From assembly GCF_035222485.1 (NCBI RefSeq), contig NC_085921.1:620001-684000 (forward strand): a DNA stretch of 64,000 nt, given 5' to 3'. Positions 34,525 to 44,505 of the stretch are shown one piece after another. Position numbers and translations under genes: made by a program. Position 1 is the first letter of the stretch, and each line of letters begins with the position of its first letter. The notes under the pieces were generated by a model. That model was not told where the DNA came from. It was given only the letters and a program-made list of their open reading frames with translations, and did no database searches. The DNA is from Podospora pseudoanserina (taxonomy: Eukaryota; Ascomycota; Sordariomycetes; Sordariales; Podosporaceae).

Positions 34525-36421
34525 TCACTGCTTATCCTCCTTGTCACACATCTCCTCCAACCTAATATCCCCATCCATCTGCCCCAACTCCTCATTACTC
34601 CGCTGCCCGTGATGCACCACCTTTACATTATTCCCCAGCGCCTCATCCATCTCCCTCCTCCACTTCTCACCCCTCCTCTTCAACAAGAAAATCGCCCCAT
34701 TCCCCGTGATCCACGCAAATAACCCCACCATCAGACACAACCACCGATTCCCCATGGCGTCAATCAACGGCTGTGCAAGAATCGCTCCCACGCAAGAGAC
34801 AAAGTTTCTCACAAAGTTATTGACCGCTACCCCAGACGAACTTCTTTGGGGCATGAACTCTGTCAGCATTGTCGTTACCGCACCAAAGACTAGCATACTC
34901 CCTACTCCAAAGAGAAAGGTGGCGATGGCTGGGGCGGCAATGTACTTGAGCCCCTGACTAGCAGTGAAACCGTACACGATGAGAGAAAGCGGGTATAGAG
35001 AAGCAGCAAGCCACATGTTCTCTCCCATACGGTCCTCAGGGAGGTATATCAATTTGGGGGGGCTGACGCTGTCGTCGAAGCGGCCGGCGCGAAGTGCTTC
35101 GCGCTTCATTATGTGGTCGAGCCAGCGGCCGCCGACGGTGGAGGCGGTGATGTACCCCAAGGAAGGAGCGAGATACATGCAGCCGATGATGGTGCTTGTG
35201 AAATTGTAGGGTGGAGTGGAATAAGTTGATTGAATGGAGATGTTGAGGACGAAGAGAGAGCCAAAGGCCACGCTGGCCGAATAGACTGATATCAGCACCG
35301 GTGGATAGCGAAGGTAAGCAAGGACGGTGAGGGGGTCCCAAAGGAAGCGCTTGATGGTTGAAGCGGCGGATTTGATCGATTTGGCTGTCGTGGTGACACG
35401 GGTCAGAGGGTTGGCGGTTGGATCGGGGGAGCTGATGGGGGCTGTAGCCGGCTTCTTGTTGGCAAGTGTTTCTGGCAGACAGAAGAAAATCATGAGGAGC
35501 ATGACGCCACCGTAAATAGTCAGGAACCACATCGTCGAACGCCAACCAAAGGCTCCAGATAAGCTACCGCCAGTAAGGGGGCTTATCAGCGGGCCGATGA
35601 GAGGGCCGAGATAAAAGAGGCCCATAGCTCTCCCACGCTCGGCCGGTTCCCAGATATCGGCAATGGTGCCGGCGCCGACGGCCTGAACAGAAGCTGACGC
35701 ACCGCCTCCCAAGATTCTCATGACGATCAACATTGAAATATTGACGCTGATGGCGCTGAGTGCCGAGAAGACGACAAACATGGTGAAGGAAATGATGTAA
35801 ATTGTCCGGCGGCCGAGGGTTTCAGAGAACGACGACCACCAGAGAGGAAAGATGGACATGGCAAGCATGTACATGGCCACCGTCAAATTAGTAATTGTGG
35901 TGGTTGCGTTCAACTCTTTTGCCAGGTCAGGGAGGGCAGCTACACGTTGTCAATCAGCCTCCACAGTGTAGAGGGAAGAGGAAGAAACAAGACTCACGCA
36001 GAAATATACCAGAACCCATAGGGGCGCCAGCGGCAGCTAGAGCAACGACAGCTGTGATGGTCCATTTGGTGCCTCTCTTGTATTCTAGTGGTGTCTCGAC
36101 TTCGGGAATTATGGTGAATCTTCCAAACAGGCCACGCCGTTGGGATCTTGGAACGATAGGATTGTTTGGTCGAACAAAGGAAGAGCTCCGCCGCGATCTC
36201 GTCTGGGTGGGTTGAGTAGGAGAGAGTACATTCTCACGGTGTGATAGGCTTATCCCACCCTGGCCGGGTACATCATCCACGATGACGGCTTCTTCATCGG
36301 TGCTTATCGACGTTCCTGTGTGGCTGCCGACCTCGAACTCTTCTTGGCCCGGGGACGATGGTCGGTCCGGCTTGGCAACGGATCCGGACCGACCATTCTC
36401 GTCAGAAGAGCCAACGGCCAT
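34525..36421 (-). CDS. MFS multidrug transporter, DHA1 (Qdr/Dtr1-like)
   Basis: Two exons (36421-35998 and 35939-34525; 58-nt intron with GTGAGT donor and GATTGAC branch site) encode 612 residues. A cytosolic Ser/Arg-rich N-terminus of about 115 residues precedes twelve predicted membrane segments of the drug:H+ antiporter-1 type. Visible family marks are SETLGRRTIYI (motif A region, loop 2-3), RILGGGASASVQAVGAGTIA (TM4), ERGRAMGLFYLGPLIGP (motif C-like, TM5) and the domestic GWRSTMWFLTIYGG segment. A cytosolic loop of about 60 residues separates the halves and the tail is acidic. This set resembles yeast Qdr3/Dtr1-type exporters of drugs, polyamines or spore-wall precursors. The substrate cannot be read from sequence. 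It stands alone, with no biosynthetic genes nearby. Confidence 0.88.
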
Positions 36422-37484
36422 GACCTGTTAGACTTCGATAAGATGAGTGCTGAAAAGGAGCGGCGGGCCTGTCGTTGGCAGCCCCATATGATAGGGGCAG
36501 GTTCGATCGATGACGAAATAGGAAAGGAAAAGATTCCTAACATCTAGTATAAATAGGGGACGATATGAAATATTATTTTAGGGGAGGTAGAGCTTGGCCG
36601 GGAATAAGCAGGCCGAGTGGGTGCTTCGACATCCTCGGCATCGCTTCTTCTGGGGCCGTTCCCAGTCCCGGGGCACGGTCAAACAAGCCGGTCTCTTTTA
36701 GCGTTGAGGAAGGAGCTGGCTGCCCCATGGGGAATCATCCATGGGAGTGCGGGTACGGGGTATGAGCCTGTAGCCGAGCGGATGGGAACCTATTACCAAG
36801 CAGTTCCTTCCACTGATACTGAATTAACAAGCTTCCGATACCCGTTGAGTTTTTGATTCGGACGAACATCTCGAAGCACCAAAAGAAGCCGGCTTTGACC
36901 AACGGCTCGGAAGCGAAAGCGGCGAAATCACCCTTCTAAACGCAAATTCGGCAACTCGCGACAAACTGCTCCTGTTTCCAGCACACCATGACAAACCGAT
37001 TCCAACCGCCTCGTTTTGTGCACGCCTTGTGCTCACTGCCGTGGCATCATCGATGAATGCAAAGTCGGGAAACATAGGTATGAGCGGGAAAGATGCAGCA
37101 TCGTGCTGACTGCATTGGAGAAAATGGCGGCAAATCCATTGCTTCGGCCGGAAGAGGATATAAGATGAGGAGGAAGGATCAATATTAAGGAGAGCAGCAG
37201 TCCTAACAGGCAGAATCATGGAGACACTGGGCTATCGGCCGTGATACTAACGTCCTGCCGGGCACCTCAATGGGTTGTCGTTGAAAGATGCAGGGACGTC
37301 CAGCCCTAAAGACTTTGACAGCACCCCGCAGCCCCACATTGACTCACCCTCGCCTTGCCGCGTTGGAGGGGCACAACATGAGCCCCTCTGTATCCTCTGA
37401 CCTACGGCCTGGCACCCGGTGACGACACTTGGAAAAGAATCCACTGGGATTTTTATATCAGCAGTAATAAACCTTCAAGTCAAA
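36422..37484. other. Divergent promoter region between transporter and PRO2
   Basis: No gene. The stretch serves two divergent genes. It contains the upstream ORF described separately and an isolated tRNA A-box-like 11-mer at 36771 with no B box. Confidence 0.5.
37288..37422 (+). promoter_or_regulatory. Possible upstream ORF before PRO2
   Basis: An ATG at 37288 opens a 44-codon frame ending TGA at 37422, with a second in-frame ATG at 37378 giving a 14-residue peptide (MSPSVSSDLRPGTR). The stop is 62 bases before the PRO2 ATG. If transcribed in the leader, it would be expected to lower or regulate initiation at PRO2. Transcription start is not known. Confidence 0.3.
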
Positions 37485-38816
37485 ATGTCTCTTACCAGCG
37501 CCTCCCCCCTCGAAGCCGCTCAGTCGGCCAAGTCAGCTTCCCATATCCTTGCCACACTCTCGGCCGATGCGCGCAACGATGCTCTCACAGCTATTCACTC
37601 GGGACTCACAGCTGCTCGCGATGACATTCTTGCCGCCAACGCCAGGGATCTCGAGCTTGCGCGCAAGGCTGCTGCCGACGGGCAGTTGAGCCAAAGTCTC
37701 GTCTCACGTCTAGACCTGACTAAGCCCGGCAAGTGGGAGGATATGCTCAAGGGCATCCTCGACGTCCGTGGCCTCGAGGACCCTGTTGGCCGTGTTACTC
37801 TGCGCACCCAACTCGATGAAGGTCTCAGCCTCGAACGGGTGACCTGTCCCATTGGTGTTCTCCTCATCATCTTCGAGGCTCGTCCTGAGGTCATCGCCAA
37901 CATTGCCGCCCTCGCTATCAAATCTGGCAATGCGGCCATCCTCAAGGGTGGCAAGGAATCTACCGAGTCTTTTGTCGCTATCTCACGCGTCATCTCCTCT
38001 GCTCTCGAAAAGACCCAGGTTCCCAACGGAGCCGTCCAGCTCGTCACCACCCGCGATGTTATCCCCCAATTGTTGGCTCTCGACAAGTACGTTGACCTGG
38101 TCATCCCCCGTGGTGGCAATGAGTTGGTGAGGTACATCAAGGACAACACCAAGATCCCCGTCCTGGGCCATGCCGACGGTCTCTGCTCCATCTACCTCGA
38201 TTCCTCTGCCGACAAGGCCCTTGCGGAAAAGGTTATCGTCGACTCCAAGACTAACTATGTTGCCGCCTGCAACGCTCTCGAGACTCTTCTTGTCCAAGAG
38301 TCGGCGCTTTCTCTCCTTCCCGATGTTGCCACTGCCCTCGCAGCCAAGGATGTTGAGCTTCGTTGCGATGCTGCCTCCAAGGCCGCTCTCGCCAACACCC
38401 CTGGCCTCAAGATTGTTGACGCCACTGAGGAGGACTTCAACACCGAGTTCTTGTCTCTGACTCTCGCCATCAAGGTCGTTTCTGGCTTGAGCGAAGCTAT
38501 CAACCACATCAACTCCCACGGTTCCCACCACACAGATGTTATCCTCACTTCTAACAAGGAGGATGCTGAGACTTTTATGAACGCTATCGACTCAGCCGGT
38601 GTGTACCACAATGCCTCAACCAGATTTGCTGACGGAATGAGATATGGTTTCGGCACTGAGGTGGGTATCAGCACAAACAAGATTCACTCAAGAGGACCGG
38701 TGGGGTTGGAGGGTTTGATGATTTACAAGTACAAGATTCGTGGTGGTGGCCAAGGTGCAGGTGACTATGGGGAGGGTAAGAGACAGTACCTTCACCAGAA
38801 GTTACCTTTGGAGTAG
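37485..38816 (+). CDS. PRO2: Glutamate-5-semialdehyde dehydrogenase (gamma-glutamyl phosphate reductase)
   Basis: A single exon of 443 residues starting at AAAATG (37485); the frame extends upstream only to a GTG. It performs the second step of proline synthesis, NADPH reduction of gamma-glutamyl phosphate to glutamate semialdehyde, in the cytosol. The family is clear along the whole length: SRLDLTKPGKWEDMLKGI, RVTCPIGVLLIIFEARPEV, IKSGNAAILKGGKES, the DLVIPRGGNELVRYIK nucleotide-binding segment, the catalytic cysteine in NYVAACNALETLLV (about residue 262), and the C-terminal NASTRFADGMRYGFGTEVG and RGPVGLEGLMIYKYKIRG. Length fits the ProA/Pro2 family. The strong bias to C-ending codons suggests high expression. 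Confidence 0.97.
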   Translation: MSLTSASPLEAAQSAKSASHILATLSADARNDALTAIHSGLTAARDDILAANARDLELARKAAADGQLSQSLVSRLDLTKPGKWEDMLKGILDVRGLEDPVGRVTLRTQLDEGLSLERVTCPIGVLLIIFEARPEVIANIAALAIKSGNAAILKGGKESTESFVAISRVISSALEKTQVPNGAVQLVTTRDVIPQLLALDKYVDLVIPRGGNELVRYIKDNTKIPVLGHADGLCSIYLDSSADKALAEKVIVDSKTNYVAACNALETLLVQESALSLLPDVATALAAKDVELRCDAASKAALANTPGLKIVDATEEDFNTEFLSLTLAIKVVSGLSEAINHINSHGSHHTDVILTSNKEDAETFMNAIDSAGVYHNASTRFADGMRYGFGTEVGISTNKIHSRGPVGLEGLMIYKYKIRGGGQGAGDYGEGKRQYLHQKLPLE

Positions 38817-40041
38817 ATCTATCTCAGAGGGCTTGACACAAAATCGGTGCATATCGGAAGACAAAATGGGCATCATGAATGACGACGAAAAGTATACAGC
38901 TCAACTTCGAAGGTTATAGCAATTGGACTGGTTTGAAAAGCTTAGTGAGACAAAAAAGCAAAGTCTTGCCAAAATTCCTATTTACATGTTCAAGTTCCGT
39001 GGGCGAGTGCGATGCGCAAGACAGTCTCCTCTATCAATGGCGACGCTTTACGTATGTTCTTCTGCTGACTAAGCAAACCCTTGGAAGCCCCTTTTTCCAC
39101 GGTTCGGGGGGGAACGAAGCCGCAAGAATACAGTTGCACACTGGCAGTCTTCTCTACCTATTACATATTCCCCGGTAGTTGAAGATTTGCATGTCACTGA
39201 AGCTTCCCCCCAACAGAAAAAGAATGATCCTTTCAAACTGTGATTGTGTACCTAGGTACTTGCTTGTTGACGTTCGAGTTTCTCACCAAACACATCTCCC
39301 ACGTAACCCATGTCCTTTATTTCCAGAGGAAAGCTAGACTGCATATACAGCTCCGCTAGGCAAATCAGAAGAAGTTGGTTCGCGAAAGGGTATTGCAGCA
39401 AGATCTTCGCCACCTCATTCACACCAGACCGGCATGCAGTAGGTTGCCGATGGCTCTTCAAACAGGTCCATTAATGCGCGACGACCATTGATTTATGTTG
39501 CATTTCCAAACTTATGCCACCGAAGCTCGTTCCCCACTGGGCGGGATGTAGGACAGGCAGATTCAGCCTTCTTGGTGTATACATGACGACTTGAGGGACC
39601 AGGCAATTGATGCTTTTCAACTACAATATATGCTATTGTTCTCTATTCCGGTGTCAGGACGTCGAAGCTTACTATCCTAACAAGAGCCTATCAAAACACA
39701 CATGGCTCAATGGGTACAGACACTTTATTTTGTGATTATTGAAGCCGCAGGGGGGCCGTGACCCAGTTGTTTCCGCCAAGGGGTCAGACGCCGCTGAGCT
39801 GCTTTTGCCAAGGCTTCAAACACCGTTGAGCTGCTTTCCTCAAGGGCTCGGGGTCTTGGTCGGGTTGAGCGATCGTCTGAATATCTATTTTATAAAGTCT
39901 GCTTCTGTCCAACACCTTCTCCTGTCTTGGCAGACTTTCTCTTCCTGTGTCAATCAGCCTCATTGTGTTCCATTCTATTGTTTCCTTAAGAGAGGGCCAC
40001 AAAACCTACCTGCCAATAGTCAAGCCCAGAACCGATCAATC
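38817..40041. other. Intergenic region before the small membrane-protein pair
   Basis: No gene seen. A TATAAA at 39891-39896 lies 146 bases before the ATG at 40042. The upstream part of the 248-codon frame that begins at 39739 has no coding character and is treated as leader. Confidence 0.5.
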
Positions 40042-40485
40042 ATGTCACGAATTCTCAAAGCCATACGGATGGCAAAGAAGACGGAAAAGGCACCTCGAGA
40101 TACCAACCCCGGTCTCGACAGCCTGATCATAGCAAAGCTTGAAGATATCGATTACAAAATAACCACCTTCATCAACACACGAGATGCTCCCACACTTCAC
40201 GAACTCGAAGGCAGCACCCAGTATATAGGACCGCAGCAAGTCCTGAGGACTCTCCCACCGATACAAAACGATGTTGACAACAACATATGGCAACAACATG
40301 TGCAACAGGACGGCAAGGCTGAATCAAAATTTTGGGAGGCAAAAACATCACACATTCCAGGCCTTGCTATTATTTGTGTTTTTCTGCTGCTCGTTCTCTC
40401 ACTCCTTCTCCACCCAACACATTCACTCGGGGTTCACAGCAAGACCACAGATAGTGGTAGATGGGGTGTTGGTTCGGTGGGGTGA
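40042..40485 (+). CDS. Small C-terminally anchored membrane protein, copy A
   Basis: I do not recognise a named family. From ATG 40042 the single frame gives 147 residues: a short basic N-terminus (MSRILKAIRMAKKTEK), an amphipathic helix (LDSLIIAKLEDIDYKITTFI, about 25-44), a polar Pro/Gln-rich linker (ELEGSTQYIGPQQVLRTLPP), one membrane segment at about 105-124 (IPGLAIICVFLLLVLSLLL) and a short tail. There is no signal peptide, so a tail-anchored topology with the N-terminus in the cytosol is inferred. The neighbouring gene at 41485 has the same layout and shared positions, so the two are probably old tandem duplicates. A TATAAA box lies 146 bases upstream. The 22 residues after the membrane segment have no counterpart in copy B; a short intron near the 3' end is possible. 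Confidence 0.55.
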   Translation: MSRILKAIRMAKKTEKAPRDTNPGLDSLIIAKLEDIDYKITTFINTRDAPTLHELEGSTQYIGPQQVLRTLPPIQNDVDNNIWQQHVQQDGKAESKFWEAKTSHIPGLAIICVFLLLVLSLLLHPTHSLGVHSKTTDSGRWGVGSVG

Positions 40486-41484
40486 TATATCACTACAGTT
40501 GCTTTTCTCTATGGACAGATAACATGGCCGTGATTAGTTGTTCTGAGAGACATGTTACAGTTTTGGAGGTGGGAAATGCGGCTTGATGAAGAGAGAATTG
40601 AGGTTTCTTACCAAGTGATGTAGTTGACGGCTTGGGGTAGGGATTGGGAGATGGGGACGCGGGCTGAACTGACATGGTGATGTACTGGGCTACGCCTATG
40701 TAGGTAGGTAACAATGAAGACTCTATCAACCACCAGGCTGGCTTGTATCGATATTTCCGGACTTGTATCCCATATACAATGAGAGAAGTTGCCCTCTGCA
40801 GTCGGCAAAAATGTGATGGATAGCAGAATTAGTGCATGTATGACATCAAAATGTGGTGGCCTGTCACAGTCCAGAGTACCAGACTGTCTCTAGCATTTTC
40901 ATAGAGATCTCTTTTCATAGGGTCAGGTAGAGCTTCAAGGGCTTACAGGTAGGTAAGGTAGGCACGTACTTCGGTTGATGCCAATAGTGCATGGTTAGGT
41001 AATGTACCTTTCACTGAAGAGATTGCATCGGGAAAACGACCCCTCTTCCGCAGTACAAGTGCAGTTTTGATTTCCCCTTCTTTTCGATCCCACCCATCTA
41101 CAAAACGCTGCAGGTGGGCTCGTTGACTGCTTCTGACGCTGCATCAGGTGCGTGTGATTGATTGGTCGGAGCAGAACCTCTCTTAGAGCAGCATGCAGCT
41201 TCACTGATACCCAAAACACTCACAGGATGACTGCCTCTCTTGAATATTAGGGCCGCACGACACTGCGCGGCTGGCAGACAACTAACCTCATAACTCATCG
41301 CCCAGACTCCCACGGGCCGCCTCATGTACGCTTCTTCTTGCTATTGCTATTTATCTGCTATAAGTATATATAGTTCGCTTTTCCCAATCTCCCTTTATCC
41401 AATATCCTGAACTTATCCCTCGTGCTCAGACGACTATCCTCCATCAACATCCATTCCTTAACTCTTTACTCGTTCTCAGACATC
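40486..41484. other. Intergenic spacer between the paralogous small genes
   Basis: No gene seen. Contains GTAGGTAGGTAA (about 40698) and AGGTAGGTAAGGTAGG (about 40948) and a TATATATA at 41365-41372. Confidence 0.5.
41365..41372 (+). promoter_or_regulatory. TATA box of small membrane-protein copy B
   Basis: TATATATA 113 bases before the ATG at 41485, followed by a C/T-rich leader. Assigned by position and sequence. Confidence 0.5.
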
Positions 41485-41880
41485 ATGTTTAGCTTCAAGT
41501 CTAAGAACAAGACTAGACAGGAGAACGAAAAAATATCCGAGGTTGCCAACAAAAGACTGGACAATATCAACAACAAGCTCTTCACCATTGACAGCAAACT
41601 TGACGCTATTCTTAACAACCGCCGTCACAATGCTATATACGAGCTTGATGCCCCTTCTCAGCCCATCCGGCCATTGCCAGCCCTAAGAGATCATGACCAG
41701 CCAATAGCCTACCCCATCTTACAACAACGACCTCGCCAAGAACAAGAAGTAGAAACAGAAGCCCGAGTCGCCCAGTCACAACCTTTGACTGCCAACAATG
41801 CCATCATAATTTTCTCCGTGGGGGTTTGTCTACTTATTGTCTTCTTACTTGGCTATGTAAGCCCACAGGGGCTTCATTGA
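41485..41880 (+). CDS. Small C-terminally anchored membrane protein, copy B
   Basis: No named family recognised. 131 residues from ATG 41485: a basic N-terminus (MFSFKSKNKTRQENEK), an amphipathic helix (LDNINNKLFTIDSKLDAIL, about 25-43), a Pro/Gln-rich linker (YELDAPSQPIRPLPALR), and a membrane segment at about 105-126 (NNAIIIFSVGVCLLIVFLLG) with a five-residue tail. Compared with copy A, both have LD at residue 25, then KL..ID.K, N.R, EL, Q.I.P and LR in the same order, and the membrane segment begins at the same residue number. Identity is low outside these positions, so divergence is old or fast. The tail-anchored topology implies insertion into ER or mitochondrial outer membrane; function is unknown. 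Confidence 0.55.
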   Translation: MFSFKSKNKTRQENEKISEVANKRLDNINNKLFTIDSKLDAILNNRRHNAIYELDAPSQPIRPLPALRDHDQPIAYPILQQRPRQEQEVETEARVAQSQPLTANNAIIIFSVGVCLLIVFLLGYVSPQGLH

Positions 41881-43018
41881 GGTTCCGGAGATATACCTCT
41901 GAAATCTTCTTTTTCTTTTCATGTATCGGGCGAGGCTTGGGCGAACATAACATGAGAGTTAAGAGTATACCAAGGCACAAAATTGGAGGTATGAATAGGT
42001 TAACATGTATGTAAAAGATGAGAGAGATTGGGTACGTGGAATCGAAAGAGACTCAGTGACACCGTGGGATACGCCGAACCTGGGAAGATTCATACTCTTT
42101 GTTGGCAGGTTGGCGATTCGCAGGCGGGTGTATGAAACATAGTTCGTTCATTAAAAGTCTTCTAATTACCATTCACTACCTCTTTCGACCTCTTTCTCTT
42201 CGCCAAGCGGTAGATCCATACGAACTCGTCAGGCATTCAAAATGTTGACTTAGGTCTAATATCACCACAAGGGCTGCAGGCTATCCACATTCCATTAACA
42301 AGGCCATCAGTATTACGATATCGATAGTACTCATATGGGTTCCTGGCGCTCTGGGCGAGAGTTCTGTTAAGCAGTTAGTTCTGAAGCAGGATAGCCCCTC
42401 GCATGCTTTTGACACAACAGAGAAGCACACAGCACCACGAAAAGGTAAGTATGGTAGGTATGTTCAATTCTCACATGTTCTGCATAGTAATTCTTGGATG
42501 AGAGGAACTCAGCTCGGCTTCTACCAATGGTGTTCCTGGGAAATTTTCTAGGGTGCTGCCGGCTGTATGTAAGAATAGAAGCCAAAAGTAGTGCTTAATA
42601 CCAAATAACACAACCCTCCCAACCGAGCCTGCTGAGCTTGTTAATACGGAAAAACAAATGATGAAGGGACAAGGCCATATTGATCACAACAGTTTTATTC
42701 TTCAAAGGCACCCTGCCGACTCCTAGCAGAGCCCACAAGAGGCAGATGTCTAGTTAAAACAACCCCGAAACAACCAAACATAAAAGATTCCAGTAAAATC
42801 CTGACAAAAAGAACTCCAAACGACCATGCCAAAACCCAAGACCAAAGAATTCCACACCAAATCCAAACCAAGAGAATACCTCAAGTAATCCCCCCCAAAA
42901 ATGATCCCGAATAATGCTTGAACCACCAGGTAGGTCCACATCGAAATAAATGCCCCAAGCCAAAGACCCCCATTTTTTTTTTTTTTGAAAATGTCAAAAC
43001 ATGCAAAAGAAACTCCCC
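41881..43018. other. Intergenic region with no gene seen
   Basis: Holds the 3' flank of copy B and the 3' flank of the minus-strand chitinase-like locus. AGGTAGGT-type motifs occur near 42450 and 42930. No protein-like frames. Confidence 0.45.
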
Positions 43019-44505
43019 CTATGGTTCACCCCTACCTAACCAGTCAAAGTCCCATTCAACCCCCTTAACCCACCCCAGCAACGACCTCCCCCCCTCCAGA
43101 TTCTCAAGCCCCTCCGGCCCGTCAAAAACCATCACGCCGCCAAGGTTAAACAGCCCGCTCAGTCCCAGCTGTCGCAGCTGACTGGCAAGCGACCCCGCAG
43201 CTTGCGCGCTTCCCAGTTTGGTGTAAGCACTCGGGGCGGCCTCGACCCAGGCTGGGATTCCGATCAAGAACTTCGTCCCCGCGATCGCCACGCTGGAGCC
43301 GCCTAGGGAGAGGATGCCATCTGTTATGAGACGGGTCCTAGAAAAGCAAGCGTTGTTAGCACTCTTGTGAGTTTGGAGACAAAGAGGGTTTGGGGTGCTG
43401 CCCTTTCCTTGCGCTTTCCTCTGATAGTCAAGGTTGCTCCATCCCCTGTCTTACCGTTCCTTCCTCTCTAAACAAGGGGATTTGCTCAAAACAGGAAGGA
43501 ACACGGACGGGACAAACCGCCCCAAAAAAGGGGGAAGGAGCAAGCAACATCCCCAGACCCAGCAGAGGGAAGGAACACCACCACCTCCTCCTCTAGAGAA
43601 AAAAGAAAGAAGCAAAACTCACCATGAAAGAATCGACGTCAAGAAATTCTCACCCCCAATCTCGCACCGTCCGGTGTCGTCTCCTCCAAAGAATCTCGGC
43701 CAGATAAAGTTGGCTTGGGCGAGGTACCCAATCGGGATCGACCTGTCGAGCGAAGCACACCCCGGAGCAGCAGACAAATAATACATCTTTGAAGTGTCCT
43801 GCAAGAAGTTGAAGCGCATCGTCGCTGCGAAGGTGCCCCAGTAGTTGGGGGAGGAGTCGAGTCTTGCTGGTAAGAGAAAGGGGTTAGTTATCATGAAGAA
43901 AGAGGGGAGGTGATTGAGAGGGGGGAGAGGGAAAAAGGGGTAGAGTGGTAATGTGTTAATGTGCAAAAGGGGTAATATGTTGTTGTTGTAATGTGATAAT
44001 GTGGCAAAGGAGACTTACCAAGATCAAACCCATCCACCACCGCCGTCCCAAACGGCCTCAACCCATTCACAAACTCATAACCCCTCGTCGTCGCCGGCGT
44101 CACCGGCCCAAACAGCTGCCACAACTTGTTCGTAAACTGCTGCGCCTCGCTCTCCGACCTCAGCACCAACGAGCTACCACCCCCACCCAGCGACACCAGA
44201 ACCTTCTTCCCGTGCGTCGTCTGGCAAGTCTTGATGTCTTCCTCCCACTGCTCGTAGTAGTCCAACCCTGGAGAAAAAAGCTGCTGATACCCAGTCTTGA
44301 CGCCCTTGATCACAGGCGCGAGCGTCAGTTTGGGCAGCCCGCTGTTTTGGTAGCTGATGTCTGTGACGAAGCCGAGGATGACCAGATCAACGTTGGGATC
44401 GGCACAGACATCAGCGAGGTGGATGCGCTCAGAGGCTTGTGATTGCCCGTAGTAGACTGCCACGTTGGAGTTGGACATGGCGTTGAATCGGGGTGGCCGG
44501 GCTGG
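43019..44505 (-). CDS. GH18 chitinase-like domain with altered active site
   Basis: The frame is clear from about 44487 (FNAMSNSNVAVYYGQSQ, the typical start of mature class III chitinases) through 44019, then exons 43866-43623 and 43337-43019; donors are GTAAGT and GTGAGT. From Met 44478 it gives 340 residues. GH18 marks are present: the KVLVSLGGGGSS strand, GTAVVDGFDL, YYLSAAPGC and GLFNLGGVMVFDGPE. The catalytic DxxDxDxE reads DGFDLARL (residues 149-156), so the third Asp is Ala and the catalytic Glu is Leu; the usual QFYNN-type segment is PRFFGG and the Trp of MLWDG is Phe. Hydrolysis is therefore unlikely, while chitin binding remains possible. It has no signal peptide of its own; its 5' end overlaps, in another frame, the end of the secreted repeat-protein ORF, so the two may be one gene. 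Confidence 0.75.

Noticed and set aside
36771-36781. TAGCCGAGCGG, a perfect match to a tRNA A box
   Set aside because: No matching B box (GGTTCGANTCC) at a workable distance and no cloverleaf could be drawn.
39739-40041. Upstream in-frame extension of small membrane-protein copy A
   Set aside because: Composition differs from the protein part, the TATA box lies inside it, and copy B has no equivalent.
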